From Gammaproteobacteria bacterium (GTDB lineage Bacteria > Pseudomonadota > Gammaproteobacteria > Pseudomonadales > Cellvibrionaceae): DNA of 64,000 bases. Below the pieces are notes generated by a model that was not told where the DNA came from, did no database searches, and worked only from the letters and a program-made list of their open reading frames with translations. The stretch's first letter is position 1. Each line of letters opens with the position of its first letter. Location of the stretch: positions 1 to 64,000 of the forward strand of contig JAGKWY010000048.1 of the NCBI GenBank assembly GCA_021151625.1, written 5' to 3'. Made by a program: the position numbers and the translations under genes. Of the stretch, positions 53,766 to 62,910 are shown in pieces.

Positions 53766-54599
53766 TATAAGCAGGTTGGGAACGAGCAAGCCAAAGCGAT
53801 TATCGATGAAGCCGTACACTTTATGATGTCGATAACCATTGTGAATGACGGGACAGTGGTAAAAACGATTGGCGACGAAATAATGGCACGCTTTAGTGAA
53901 GGTTATCAGGCCTGTGAAGCCGCCATCGCGATCCAGCAACGCTGCATAAAAGAGCCTCATTTAAAAGATTTAGGCATCCGAATTGGTATCGCCTACGGCG
54001 ATGTATTAATTACCCATAACGATGTATTTGGGGACAGAGTTAACGATGCCGCCTGCGTTGCTCACATCGCCCGCGCCAACCAAATTGTTATCACCCAATC
54101 GGTGGTAGATACCCTGGGCAATGCACTAAAACACGATTGCCAAATGTTTGACCGCATCAATATCAAGGGCGAAACCGAATACACCTTGATTTATCGCCTG
54201 GAATGGGAAAGCTCAGGTAAAGACAATCGCGCAACCATGGTGATGCCGATTCATGATGTCACCAGCTTTGTCGACAAATTTCAATTAATCCTCAACCTCA
54301 ATGACCGCGATATTTTTTTGCTGCCCGAACAAACGCCCTACCACATCGGCCGCGACCCGGTTAAAGCACATTTGGTTGTTGAAAACGAATTAGCGTCACG
54401 TGAGCACTGCCATATTGAGTTTCGGCGGGGCAAGTATGTGCTCATCGACCACTCCACCAACGGCACTTATGTGTACCTGGAAGAGCAAAACCCCATTTAT
54501 TTACGCCGTGAAGAATTACCCTTACAAGGCAAAGGCCAAATTACCTTAGGCCAAAAAATTGATTCCGCCTCCAGCTGCACCATTCGCTTCAAAGCTTAA
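53766..54599 (+). pseudogene. Class III adenylate/guanylate cyclase with FHA domain, N-terminus lost
   Basis: From the junction the frame reads YKQVGNEQAKAIIDEA, which aligns with the LY.QLGD..A stretch that follows the FADVSGST metal-binding motif in class III cyclases. VVKTIGDEIMARF (the second metal site and purine-specifying Lys) and VFGDRVNDAACVAHIA follow, then a C-terminal FHA domain (about residues 215-315: YHIGRDPVKAHLVV, LASREHCHIEF, DHSTNGTYV). The first 20-30 residues with the first catalytic Asp are missing. The apparent upstream reading frame through the tRNA is an artefact. An ATG at 53823 could start a remnant with an intact FHA domain but no cyclase activity. Confidence 0.8.
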
Positions 54600-54607
54600 T
54601 TCTACCT

Positions 54608-55099
54608 ATGAAAAAAACTGCATACACCCAAATTGCAAATCCGGAATTTGCAACACCAAGTTTGATACGTCGTTTCGCCGCCATGGTTTACGACACATTA
54701 TTGTTGGCAGCAGTGAGTATTCTTTACGGCGCTATCGCCACTGGAATTAATATTGCGGTCAAAGGCGCACCTGCAACCGGTGAGCGAGTTAGTTGGGGCG
54801 CATTTGGAATTATTGTATTTATCGGCTGGATCTTAACCCTGGTTTATTTCTTTTGTTATTTTTGGAAAAAATCCGGACAAACGCTGGGGATGAAAACCTG
54901 GCGAATGAAAATGTACGATGCCAACAGCATGCAACTACCCAGTTATTCGCAATGTGCAATTCGCTGCTGCTGCGCACCTTTCTCGTTGCTGCTGTTTGGG
55001 ATAGGTTACTGGATAATGTATTTGAGCCCAGAGCGCCAAACGCTGCATGACAAACTGAGCAGAACGCGGATCCTGCTGCAGGAAAAAGCAAAAAAATAA
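54608..55099 (+). CDS. RDD-family membrane protein
   Basis: The 163-residue protein has the RDD signature: an Arg-x-x-Ala/Asp start at LIRRFAAMVYDTLLL, four likely membrane helices, YFFCYFWKKSGQTLGMKTWR in the middle loop, and the closing LSPERQTLHDKLSRTRIL. RDD proteins are small membrane proteins of mostly unknown function, some linked to ion transport. It follows the cyclase remnant by 8 bases and converges with lptG. Confidence 0.88.
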   Translation: MKKTAYTQIANPEFATPSLIRRFAAMVYDTLLLAAVSILYGAIATGINIAVKGAPATGERVSWGAFGIIVFIGWILTLVYFFCYFWKKSGQTLGMKTWRMKMYDANSMQLPSYSQCAIRCCCAPFSLLLFGIGYWIMYLSPERQTLHDKLSRTRILLQEKAKK

Positions 55100-55115
55100 C
55101 CACAAGGCACGCCAG

Positions 55116-56174
55116 CTAGCGCGCCCGATTCAGCAAATAAATCCCCAAGGCCACACAAAGTACTATAGGAATCATCACCGCAATTAATGGTGGAAATCCA
55201 AATACTAAACTGGACGGCCCCAACAGGTTTTGCAGCAATAAAAATACAATTCCAAACACTACGCCAGTAAAAATTCGCTGCCCCATCGTCACACTGCGCA
55301 AGGGACCAAAAATAAACGAAATCGCCACTAACACTAACGCAGCAGTAGCCAATGGCTGCAAGGTTTTTTGCCAGAAGGCAAGACTATAACTGCTGGAGGT
55401 CAAATTCTGCTTATTCAAATAATCAATGTAGTAATGCAAGTTGCGCAGTGAAATATCTTCCGGTGCCAACACCAGGATATTAAATAAATTTGGCGTAAGA
55501 TTGGTTTCCCAACGACGAGAAGGGATAACCTCGTTACGAATTGAATCACCGGCTAAATAGGTAATGGAAATATCCTCCTCCTGCCAAAAATTATCCTGAT
55601 AGGTTGCTTGCCGGGTAAAACTCGCTGACTCTAATTGATGTTGATCATTAAACTGGTAGCGCGTTAACCCATAAACAACGCCATTGGGCAGTACCGCATT
55701 TACATACATAAATTCGCCACCCTCGCGATTCCACATATTCTGCGGTGCCTTTTGTGTATGGTTATAACGCAAGAAATTGCGACGGTTATCTGCCATCTGC
55801 TCAGTGTAAGGCGCAACAAATTCACCCACGGTCATCGCAATTAAAATAAATACCAGCGCCGGACGAAGGGCCATCCAGGCAATTCGCTTTACTGACACTC
55901 CAGCCGCACGAATAATGGTCAACTCGCTGCTACTGGCAAGCAACCCCAAACCAGCAAGACACCCAATCAAACACGAATAGGGAATATAGTCATATAACCG
56001 GCGCGGCATGGTAAAAACCATGTACTTGAACGCTTCAAACGCAGTGTAATTTTCGGTGACCTTTTCCAATTGACTAATAAGGCCAAAAATAAAATCCAGC
56101 GCGAGAAATACCAGCAGGGTTAATGCAATAGCGGTAAATACCGTACGCGATACATAACGGGTAATTTTATGCAT
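55116..56174 (-). CDS. lptG: LPS export ABC transporter permease LptG
   Basis: LptG, with LptF and the ATPase LptB, extracts lipopolysaccharide from the inner membrane. The 352-residue protein has six membrane helices with a large periplasmic beta-jellyroll between helices 3 and 4. The start MHKITRYVSRTVFTAIALTL and the YIPYSCLIGCLAGLGLLASS segment, followed by SSELTIIRAAGVSVKRI (coupling helix), are diagnostic. Its start overlaps lptF by 8 bases. Confidence 0.95.
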   Translation of the reverse strand: MHKITRYVSRTVFTAIALTLLVFLALDFIFGLISQLEKVTENYTAFEAFKYMVFTMPRRLYDYIPYSCLIGCLAGLGLLASSSELTIIRAAGVSVKRIAWMALRPALVFILIAMTVGEFVAPYTEQMADNRRNFLRYNHTQKAPQNMWNREGGEFMYVNAVLPNGVVYGLTRYQFNDQHQLESASFTRQATYQDNFWQEEDISITYLAGDSIRNEVIPSRRWETNLTPNLFNILVLAPEDISLRNLHYYIDYLNKQNLTSSSYSLAFWQKTLQPLATAALVLVAISFIFGPLRSVTMGQRIFTGVVFGIVFLLLQNLLGPSSLVFGFPPLIAVMIPIVLCVALGIYLLNRAR

Positions 56175-57267
56175 GAGCCACCTTCACTGGTCTGCTGCGC
56201 ACTTGCATTAACGCTTGCCAATTCAACATAAATAACGCGATCACCAAAAAGGGTAAATGCACAATCCACAAGCCTAACCCGGGAGCCAAATCGCCTTCAG
56301 CAACCGCACCGCGAGCGTTAATCAAAAACGCCAGATAAAATACATAGATCAATATAGCCGGCAGCATTTTTAAATAGCGCCCCTGACGAGGGTTGGTTTT
56401 ACTGAGCGGCACCGCCAACAGGGTTGCAATAAAAACCATCATCGGCATAGAGATACGCCATTGCAAGGTTGCCTGACTATCCGCATCTGTTGCACTTAAT
56501 AGCTGCGCGGTAGTTTTTGCATCAGCCTCTCGCTCGAACTCTGCCACACTGGTGGTGGGTGGAAGATACCTGCCCCATTCAGCAAATTGAGTAACCTTAA
56601 ATTCGCGTGTCCCTGGGCGCCCCTCGTAGCGATAACCTTGATGTAGCACCAGATAGCGCTGCCCATAATCACCGATATAAGCCTGCTCACCGGTTTTAGC
56701 CACTACCACAGAGGAAGCAGTATCTGAATCGCGCTGCGCAACAAAAACCTGATCCAGACGCTGATTATCATCGCTGACATTTTCCACATAGGTCATGACC
56801 TTGCCTTGCCCTATCGCCTGAAAACGCCCCTCCTGCAAACTTTCAAACTCACTGCGATTACGCTGTTCTGCCAGTGTCTGTTCGGTCATCTGCGCACCCG
56901 CAGGGCTCAACCAAAAACTAAATACCGCCACAACCGCCGCTACCAATGCAGCCGGAACAAGGGTCATACGTAACAGATGCCAATGGCTCATTCCGCACGC
57001 AGAAAGCACCACCATTTCACTTTCAATATACATGCGCCCATAGGCTAACAATATCGCCAAATAAAACCCCAATGGCAGGATCAACTCCAATAAATAAGGC
57101 ATGCGAAAGGCAACAACCTTAAAAAGCACATCGACAGCTAACTTTCCTTCCGCCGCATCATCTAGGTAACGGCTGAAATTTTGTGTCAAAAAAATAATCA
57201 ACAGAACTGTACTCACCGCCAAACAGGTGAGCAGTAAATCCCGAGAGAGGTAGCGAAAAATAATCAA
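56167..57267 (-). CDS. lptF: LPS export ABC transporter permease LptF
   Basis: LptF is the partner permease of LptG. The 366-residue protein starts MIIFRYLSRDLLLTCLAVST and has LILPLGFYLAILLAYGRMYI and SEMVVLSACGMSHWHLLRMT, the coupling region, plus a periplasmic jellyroll domain (about 130-260) and three C-terminal helices. The gene order lptF-lptG with pepA divergent is conserved in gammaproteobacteria. The 245-base gap to pepA carries both promoters. Confidence 0.95.
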   Translation of the reverse strand: MIIFRYLSRDLLLTCLAVSTVLLIIFLTQNFSRYLDDAAEGKLAVDVLFKVVAFRMPYLLELILPLGFYLAILLAYGRMYIESEMVVLSACGMSHWHLLRMTLVPAALVAAVVAVFSFWLSPAGAQMTEQTLAEQRNRSEFESLQEGRFQAIGQGKVMTYVENVSDDNQRLDQVFVAQRDSDTASSVVVAKTGEQAYIGDYGQRYLVLHQGYRYEGRPGTREFKVTQFAEWGRYLPPTTSVAEFEREADAKTTAQLLSATDADSQATLQWRISMPMMVFIATLLAVPLSKTNPRQGRYLKMLPAILIYVFYLAFLINARGAVAEGDLAPGLGLWIVHLPFLVIALFMLNWQALMQVRSRPVKVAHA

Positions 57268-57512
57268 TGCGATAATTCCTGCAGATTAATATTCAAAAAA
57301 TTATGTAGCCCCACTGTACAAAACCTAACCGAACCCAACCATAAGGCAAAGATCATCAACTACAATGGCATTACTGACTGGCGTTCAGCGACAGGGTTCC
57401 GCTTTTTAACCTAATTTCGCCGCCATAGTCGCTAAAAATTATGGCATTATCACGTACAACGCCCGATTTGTCTTGAGCGAATTATTGATCGCCCTACCCT
57501 CAAGGATTATCT

Positions 57513-59099
57513 ATGACTCCTGCTTCCAGTTCCGCCAAAAAAGTTGTTAAAAAAACTGCTGAAAAAACCGCCAGCAAGAAAGCAGCAACCAGCACCAAAT
57601 CATCCAGCATCCAGTTTTCCGCCAAAGTGATTGACCCGGTAAAACACACCACTCAATGTTTGGTCATTGCGGTTTACGAAGGACTTAAATTATCGCCAGC
57701 GGCAAGTAGTGTAGATGCAGCAGACGCCCATCAACTAACCGCATTATTAAAGCGCGAAGGCTTTCAAGGGAAAGCAGGACAAAGCTTGCTCCTGCTGAAC
57801 CCCCAAGGTATTGCCGCCGAGCGACTGCTGGTATTGGGTTTTGGCAGCTTGAAAGATGGCAGCGTCACTGCAGATAACTTCCGTCGCTCTGCGCAAAAAA
57901 TTGGCGAATCACTCAAACCAACGCCTTGCAGTGAAATTACCATCGCGCTGGACGAAGTTAGCGTTGCAGGCCAGGAAATTGATTGGCAAGCACGTCAAAT
58001 CGCTGAGGGTCTGGGCCAATTGGAATATCGCGCTGACGGCCTGAAAAGCAAACCAACAGAGATCAGCCTGCAACTGAAAAAAGTATACCTGGGCACAGCT
58101 AAAAGCCAGGTCGCAAAAGCAACCAAGGGTTTGGATTTGGGTCATGCTATTGCCAAAGGTGTTAACTTTACCCGCAACCTGGGTGATTTACCGGGCAATA
58201 TCTGTACACCAACCTATCTGGCCGAACAGGCAAAACAACTTGCCAAAGGCCAGACCAAACTCAGTGTCAATGTGCTTGAAGAAAAGCAGATGAAAGAATT
58301 GGGCATGGGCTCATTCTTATCAGTTGCTGCTGGCAGTGAGCAACCCGCCAAGCTGATTGTGCTTGAGTACAAAGGCGGCAACAAAAAAGATGCCCCCGTT
58401 GCGCTGGTCGGCAAAGGCATCACCTTTGACACCGGCGGTATTAGCCTCAAGCCTGGCCCAGCCATGGATGAAATGAAATATGACATGTGTGGAGCAGCAA
58501 GTGTTTTAGGTACCTTCCAGACCCTTGTTGAGCTGCAATTACCGATTAACGTGGTTGGAGTTATCGCCACCACCGAAAACATGCCGAGTGGTGCCGCGAC
58601 CAAACCGGGTGATATCGTGACTTCCATGTCCGGCCTGACCATTGAAATCCTCAATACTGATGCCGAAGGTCGCCTGGTACTCTGTGATGCACTCACCTAT
58701 ACCGAACGTTTTAAACCTAAAGCGGTAGTAGATATAGCCACCCTGACTGGCGCCTGTGTGATTGCACTCGGCAACCATGCAACCGGTTTGTTCAGCAACA
58801 ACGATGATCTCGCTAAATCCCTGCTGAAAGCCGGCGAAGAAAGTGCAGACCGCGCCTGGCAAATGCCACTGTGGGACGACTATCAAAAACAATTGGATAG
58901 CAATTTTGCTGATATCGCCAATATTGGCGGGCGTGAAGCCGGCAGTGTAACCGCCGCTTGCTTCCTGTCACGTTTCGCCAAAAAATTCGCCTGGGCGCAT
59001 CTGGATATTGCTGGCACCGCCTGGCGCTCTGGCGGAGCCAAAGGTGCGACTGGTCGCCCGGTTCCGCTGCTTGTGCAATACCTTTTAAACCAGGCGTAA
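57513..59099 (+). CDS. pepA: Leucyl aminopeptidase (cytosol aminopeptidase, M17) PepA
   Basis: PepA is a hexameric two-metal aminopeptidase; in E. coli it also binds DNA at xer sites. The C-terminal catalytic domain has GKGITFDTGGISLKPG (metal and catalytic Lys), MKYDMCGAASVLGTFQ and the family signature NTDAEGRLVLCDALTY. Length 528 is 25-30 more than usual because of a Lys/Ala/Ser/Thr-rich N-terminal tail (about residues 1-32, with repeated KK pairs), reminiscent of histone-like tails; the regular N-terminal domain begins near IQFSAKVIDPVKHTTQ. It is divergent from lptF and followed by holC. Confidence 0.95.
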   Translation: MTPASSSAKKVVKKTAEKTASKKAATSTKSSSIQFSAKVIDPVKHTTQCLVIAVYEGLKLSPAASSVDAADAHQLTALLKREGFQGKAGQSLLLLNPQGIAAERLLVLGFGSLKDGSVTADNFRRSAQKIGESLKPTPCSEITIALDEVSVAGQEIDWQARQIAEGLGQLEYRADGLKSKPTEISLQLKKVYLGTAKSQVAKATKGLDLGHAIAKGVNFTRNLGDLPGNICTPTYLAEQAKQLAKGQTKLSVNVLEEKQMKELGMGSFLSVAAGSEQPAKLIVLEYKGGNKKDAPVALVGKGITFDTGGISLKPGPAMDEMKYDMCGAASVLGTFQTLVELQLPINVVGVIATTENMPSGAATKPGDIVTSMSGLTIEILNTDAEGRLVLCDALTYTERFKPKAVVDIATLTGACVIALGNHATGLFSNNDDLAKSLLKAGEESADRAWQMPLWDDYQKQLDSNFADIANIGGREAGSVTAACFLSRFAKKFAWAHLDIAGTAWRSGGAKGATGRPVPLLVQYLLNQA

Positions 59100-59103
59100 T
59101 AGC

Positions 59104-59523
59104 GTGACTAAAGTTGATTTTTATGTTTTACCCGAAACAACCAGCGAAGCGCGCTGGTTGTTTGCATGTAAGCTGGCGGAAAAGGTTCAGCGCATGGGGA
59201 TGCGCGTCTTAATTGCGGTAGATACTGAAGCGGATGCGCGGCAACTGGATGAATTACTCTGGACCTTCAAGCCGGAAAGCTTTGTACCCCATCAGTTGAT
59301 TAACGGTAACAAACCGGCACCGGTGGAAATCACCTTTAATGAGCAGGCTGGCGATCATCAGGGTTTATTGCTTAACTTGAGCAGTACCATTCCTGCATTG
59401 TTCAGCCGATTTGAACGTGTTAGCGAAGTCGTAATCCAGGAGCCGCAAATGCTAGCCACTAGTCGCGAGCGCTACAGTTTTTATAAAAGTCGTGGATACC
59501 CGATAGAAACCCGCAAACTCTGA
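59104..59523 (+). CDS. holC: DNA polymerase III chi subunit HolC
   Basis: HolC links the clamp loader to single-strand-binding protein. The 139-residue protein reads VDFYVLPETTSEARWLFACK at the start and VDTEADARQLDELLWTFKPE in the middle, then SFVPHQL, the chi signature. It uses a GTG start at 59104, four bases after the pepA stop. The pepA-holC order is widely conserved. The C-terminus ends SFYKSRGYPIETRKL. Confidence 0.93.
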   Translation: MTKVDFYVLPETTSEARWLFACKLAEKVQRMGMRVLIAVDTEADARQLDELLWTFKPESFVPHQLINGNKPAPVEITFNEQAGDHQGLLLNLSSTIPALFSRFERVSEVVIQEPQMLATSRERYSFYKSRGYPIETRKL

Positions 59524-59545
59524 GAACCGGATACTTGTAAATATC

Positions 59546-60166
59546 ATGGCCAATACGAATAAAACCAAAGCCGAAATGTTGCAGGAGCTTGAGTCCATCA
59601 AAGGACTTTTATTGGAAGAAGATGACATCCCGATTTTACAGGACGCCGAATTAATCAGTGAAGATTCCAACCACCCGGCACCGTCTGAAACCAAGCAACC
59701 CGCCTCACCTTACACAAGCCATGAGTCAGTACTGCCGGGCCAGGGTTCACTGTTTGAAGAAGCACACCATGCATCCCACACTCAAAAAACGGATCAGCAC
59801 ACGACTGCACACGGCACAGACCAGGATCACAAAAAACATGGTTTCGCATCGCACTTAAACAATCCCGCCCACTCGCACGCAACTCGCACACAAGTCAAAG
59901 CAACCGGCGAAAACCCTTTCCTACCCCAGCATATTCGCGAGCGCCTGCACGGCAACAATCCACCGCCTTTGTTTGAATATGAGGCAGCAAAAAAAATAAT
60001 CAGCGCAACAAAAACGGTTGCCTCAAAAACCGGCAAGCCGCGTCAACAATTGGTTGATGATGTGCTCAGAAGCCTGATGCCGCAGGTCGAGCGCGAGTTG
60101 CGGCATAGACTCTTTGCGATGAGCGTTGACGATTTAGAGAGATTGCTCAACGAAGAGGAAGATTGA
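59546..60166 (+). CDS. Conserved hypothetical protein of the holC locus
   Basis: I do not recognise a functional domain. The 206-residue protein has an N-terminal helical start (KTKAEMLQELESIKGLLLEE), a long low-complexity middle rich in His, Thr, Ser and Gln (about 50-120), and a conserved-looking C-terminal helix pair (AAKKIISATKTVASKTGKPR, then LRSLMPQVERELRHRLFAMS and LERLLNEEE). It is soluble and acidic overall. It follows holC by 22 bases on the same strand, where Pseudomonas-type genomes have a similar small gene before valS. No valS is seen here. Confidence 0.7.
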   Translation: MANTNKTKAEMLQELESIKGLLLEEDDIPILQDAELISEDSNHPAPSETKQPASPYTSHESVLPGQGSLFEEAHHASHTQKTDQHTTAHGTDQDHKKHGFASHLNNPAHSHATRTQVKATGENPFLPQHIRERLHGNNPPPLFEYEAAKKIISATKTVASKTGKPRQQLVDDVLRSLMPQVERELRHRLFAMSVDDLERLLNEEED

Positions 60167-60185
60167 AAACCAAATCGCGCAACCA

Positions 60186-61391
60186 CTAATTGCCGGCCGC
60201 AAGCTCGCGTGAGGTTTTCACTTTACCGAAGGCCCAAATGGCTACAAACACTAATACAACATTGGCGAGGAAAACCTGGTGATAACCAAAATAATCCGCC
60301 ACTATCCCAACCATTAAACTGCTCAGCAAGTTACCGACGTGAGTGGTATTGGTATACAAACCTGAGGCAGCGCCAGAGCGCCCAGGCATTAAATCCTGAA
60401 TTACCGATACCCCCAACCCCGCCAGTACACCAATAAATATTGCATTGCAGATTTGCAGTACAAACAAATGCCACAGCTGATTCGCAAAATACACGCCGAC
60501 ATATAACAGCAACGCTGCAATGCCCGCACAGCGAACCAGTGATATCAAACGAAAACGGCTCGCGTAGTGCCCCGCCAACAACATAAATGGCACTTCAAGG
60601 GCAGCTGTGGTTCCCATCACCCAACCCATCCATTGCGCATCTATCTGTAAATTATCTTTCAGGTGAATTGGCAAGCTAATTAGGTAGGCGTTATTAACAC
60701 CCCAGAGCAACGAAAAGCCAATTGCACAAATCCATAGCGATTGTTTTACTGCAGGAGCCAAGGGTGCGAGGGCAAGTGACTCGCCAGACTCTGCCAACTG
60801 TTTTTGTTTTGCCGGCAAACGCGGCAACAATTTGAAACTGGAAATGGCAACCAGAATATACAGAACGGCTGCCACGCTATAGCTGACATCAAAACCCAAA
60901 TTGGTTGCCAATAAAAATCCAACTGGTGGCCCCGCAACCCAGGCAAATGCAATTTGTGCACGCATGATGGCATTAAAAAGCGGGATACGTTCAGCAGGAA
61001 TTTCGGCCTCTGCATAATCCAGGCTATAGGCCATAATCTGCGAAAACGACACCATCGACAGGCTCAACAAAAATATCGCGGTAAACGCCACCAACCAATA
61101 GTTACGCGAGAGCGCAAAAACCACGCAGGAAATACTCCCCAGCAAACAGAATAAGGCTACTAATGGGCGACGATCTGCCAGCTTGTCGGACCAATGCCCA
61201 ATCCAATGGTTGTAAGCGATACTTGCAATGGCCAAACCAGCAAAAGCCCCACCGACCAACAGCGGGCGAACCTGAATTTCCTTGGCAAGAAATAAACTAA
61301 AGGTCGGCAATACCAGTGCACCTACCAGACCCAAGGTAAAAAAGAGCGCATAAATGCCCAGCGCCAAGGGCTTAAATAGCGGAGAAGACAC
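60186..61391 (-). CDS. MFS transporter, sugar-efflux (SET)-like
   Basis: The 401-residue protein has twelve predicted membrane helices and the MFS motif A-like loop after helix 2 (GHWSDKLADRRPLVALFCLL). PPVGFLLATNLGF and QDLMPGRSGAASGLYTNTTH fit the SetA/SetB sugar-efflux family. Such exporters expel sugars or related compounds. The specificity is inferred from general resemblance only; other drug/H+ exporters of the same fold are alternatives. It converges with the holC-operon gene, 19 bases apart, and has no regulator beside it. Confidence 0.82.
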   Translation of the reverse strand: MSSPLFKPLALGIYALFFTLGLVGALVLPTFSLFLAKEIQVRPLLVGGAFAGLAIASIAYNHWIGHWSDKLADRRPLVALFCLLGSISCVVFALSRNYWLVAFTAIFLLSLSMVSFSQIMAYSLDYAEAEIPAERIPLFNAIMRAQIAFAWVAGPPVGFLLATNLGFDVSYSVAAVLYILVAISSFKLLPRLPAKQKQLAESGESLALAPLAPAVKQSLWICAIGFSLLWGVNNAYLISLPIHLKDNLQIDAQWMGWVMGTTAALEVPFMLLAGHYASRFRLISLVRCAGIAALLLYVGVYFANQLWHLFVLQICNAIFIGVLAGLGVSVIQDLMPGRSGAASGLYTNTTHVGNLLSSLMVGIVADYFGYHQVFLANVVLVFVAIWAFGKVKTSRELAAGN

Positions 61392-61478
61392 AATAATGAC
61401 CGTCTAAAGGAGGGAAATATCAGGCACGCATCATAGCCGAAACCGGTTTCTTTCTATATTGGCAGCGCAAGGTTTAAT

Positions 61479-61507
61479 TATTCTTAACCCCTGCTATTGC
61501 GTATAAT
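61479..61507 (+). promoter_or_regulatory. Possible sigma-70 promoter before the 105-residue protein gene
   Basis: A perfect -10 hexamer TATAAT (61502-61507) lies 33 bases before the ATG at 61541. The -35 region is weak (TTATTC-like, about 18 bases upstream). Confidence 0.4.
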
Positions 61508-61540
61508 TCGCAGGATTCCTGCAAACCTGCGAGATTTGCC

Positions 61541-61858
61541 ATGTACTGCATCAGCTTCCAGATTCAACCCAAGTTTGCCCGTGAGTTCGACCGGGCCGAG
61601 TTTTTGCGCCGGGTGCGCCCGGTACGATCCCCCGAAGTGGACGCCATTGAAGAAAAAGGCAAACTCTTCCTCAGCTTCAATTTCTTTACCGAGTTTCCCG
61701 CCCAATTGTGGCAGGAACTGCAGCAACCTCTGTTTGCCGACGCCGATTACGCGCCCAGGCTGGCACCTTTTTGCGTAGTAATTTGCGAGGATGAAAACGA
61801 AGATGAATGTCTGCTGCTTCACCACTTTGATAGCAGTGAAAAACTCGATTCGCTTTAA
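61541..61858 (+). CDS. Uncharacterised small protein
   Basis: A 105-residue soluble, acidic protein I cannot assign. It starts MYCISFQIQPKFAREFDRAE, has a central LFLSFNFFTEFPAQLWQELQ stretch and an acidic end (CEDENEDECLLLHHFDSSEK). Codon use matches the neighbours. It is followed after 32 bases by the YlqF-type GTPase gene in the same direction, so the two may be cotranscribed. There is no signal peptide or membrane helix. Confidence 0.65.
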   Translation: MYCISFQIQPKFAREFDRAEFLRRVRPVRSPEVDAIEEKGKLFLSFNFFTEFPAQLWQELQQPLFADADYAPRLAPFCVVICEDENEDECLLLHHFDSSEKLDSL

Positions 61859-61890
61859 TTTAATTTACTCTTTTGTTGTTCAGGTAATTC

Positions 61891-62829
61891 ATGTCCACAA
61901 TTAATTGGTTTCCCGGCCATATGCACAAAGCCCGCAAGGAAATTGCGGAAGTAATGCCACACGTGGATGTGGTGATAGAAGTGATCGACGCACGCATCCC
62001 TTTTTCCAGTGAAAACCCGCTGGTTCCCAGCCTGCGCGGCGATACACCATTGATTAAATTGTTGAATAAAGCCGATTTGGCAGATCCGGCAATCACCGCC
62101 CTGTGGGTGGAAAAAATGGAAGCGGAGAAAGGCGTTAAAGCCTTGCCCGTAAGCCAACAGCGCCCCGATCAAATTCGCAACTTGTTAAATGTGTGTACCA
62201 GCCTCGTGAGCGATCGACAAAAAGAAGTTCGCCCGGCGCGCGCGATGATCATGGGTATTCCCAACGTCGGTAAATCCACCATTATTAATACCCTGGCGGG
62301 TCGTGTAATTGCAAAAACCGGAAACGAAGCCGGCGTTACTAAAGCCCAGCAAAAAATCAAACTGGAAAACGGTATTTTATTAACCGACACTCCGGGATTT
62401 TTGTGGCCGAAACTCTCGCCCCCCTCTTGCGGTTATCGCCTGGCAATTACCGGAGCAATTAAAGATACGGTATTTGATTACGCCGATATCGCACTCTATG
62501 CCGCCGAATATTTATTAACAGCTTATCCGGATGCATTAAAAGCACGCTATGGATTAACTGATCTGCCAGAAACAGATTTGGAGTTGCTCGATGCAATTGG
62601 CTTTAAACGTGGTTGTACGCGCAAAGGTGGCGGTGTAGAAATCCAGAAAGTATCTGCGCTATTAATTAACGAATTGCGCTCAGGCTTGTTGGGGCCAATC
62701 AGCTGGGAAACTCCAGCAATGACAGAGGCAGAAGTTACCCAAGCCAAAGCCGATGATGAGAAAAAACGCTTGGAAAAAGAAGAAGCCGATCGAATTCGCA
62801 AGCTGAAAACCAAAAAAAATCGCCGCTAA
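61891..62829 (+). CDS. Circularly permuted ribosome-biogenesis GTPase, YlqF/RbgA family
   Basis: The 312-residue GTPase shows the permuted motif order of the YlqF group: G4 LLNKADLAD (about residue 53) comes first, then G1 GIPNVGKSTIIN (about 128) and G3 TDTPGFLWPK (about 170). The start STINWFPGHMHKARKEIAEV and the SSENPLVPSL stretch are also typical. Bacillus RbgA matures the 50S subunit; the gammaproteobacterial homologue is assumed to act likewise but is less studied. The C-terminus (about 275-312) is strongly basic and helical (KKRLEKEEADRIRKLKTKK), fitting rRNA contact. An intrinsic terminator overlaps its end. Confidence 0.9.
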   Translation: MSTINWFPGHMHKARKEIAEVMPHVDVVIEVIDARIPFSSENPLVPSLRGDTPLIKLLNKADLADPAITALWVEKMEAEKGVKALPVSQQRPDQIRNLLNVCTSLVSDRQKEVRPARAMIMGIPNVGKSTIINTLAGRVIAKTGNEAGVTKAQQKIKLENGILLTDTPGFLWPKLSPPSCGYRLAITGAIKDTVFDYADIALYAAEYLLTAYPDALKARYGLTDLPETDLELLDAIGFKRGCTRKGGGVEIQKVSALLINELRSGLLGPISWETPAMTEAEVTQAKADDEKKRLEKEEADRIRKLKTKKNRR

Positions 62830-62844
62830 CTGCGGCGTTTTTTT
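62821..62844 (+). terminator. Intrinsic terminator after the YlqF-type GTPase
   Basis: CGCCGC and GCGGCG form a 6-bp GC stem with a TAACT loop, followed by seven T residues. The stem includes the last codons and stop of the gene. The preceding A-run lets it work on the other strand for the converging DUF4380 gene too. Confidence 0.88.
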
Positions 62845-62910
62845 GTCGATATGTTAGTTACATCAGAACCTTTTTACTGCGCAGTATCATTTACAACAGG
62901 CCAAGCGCAA

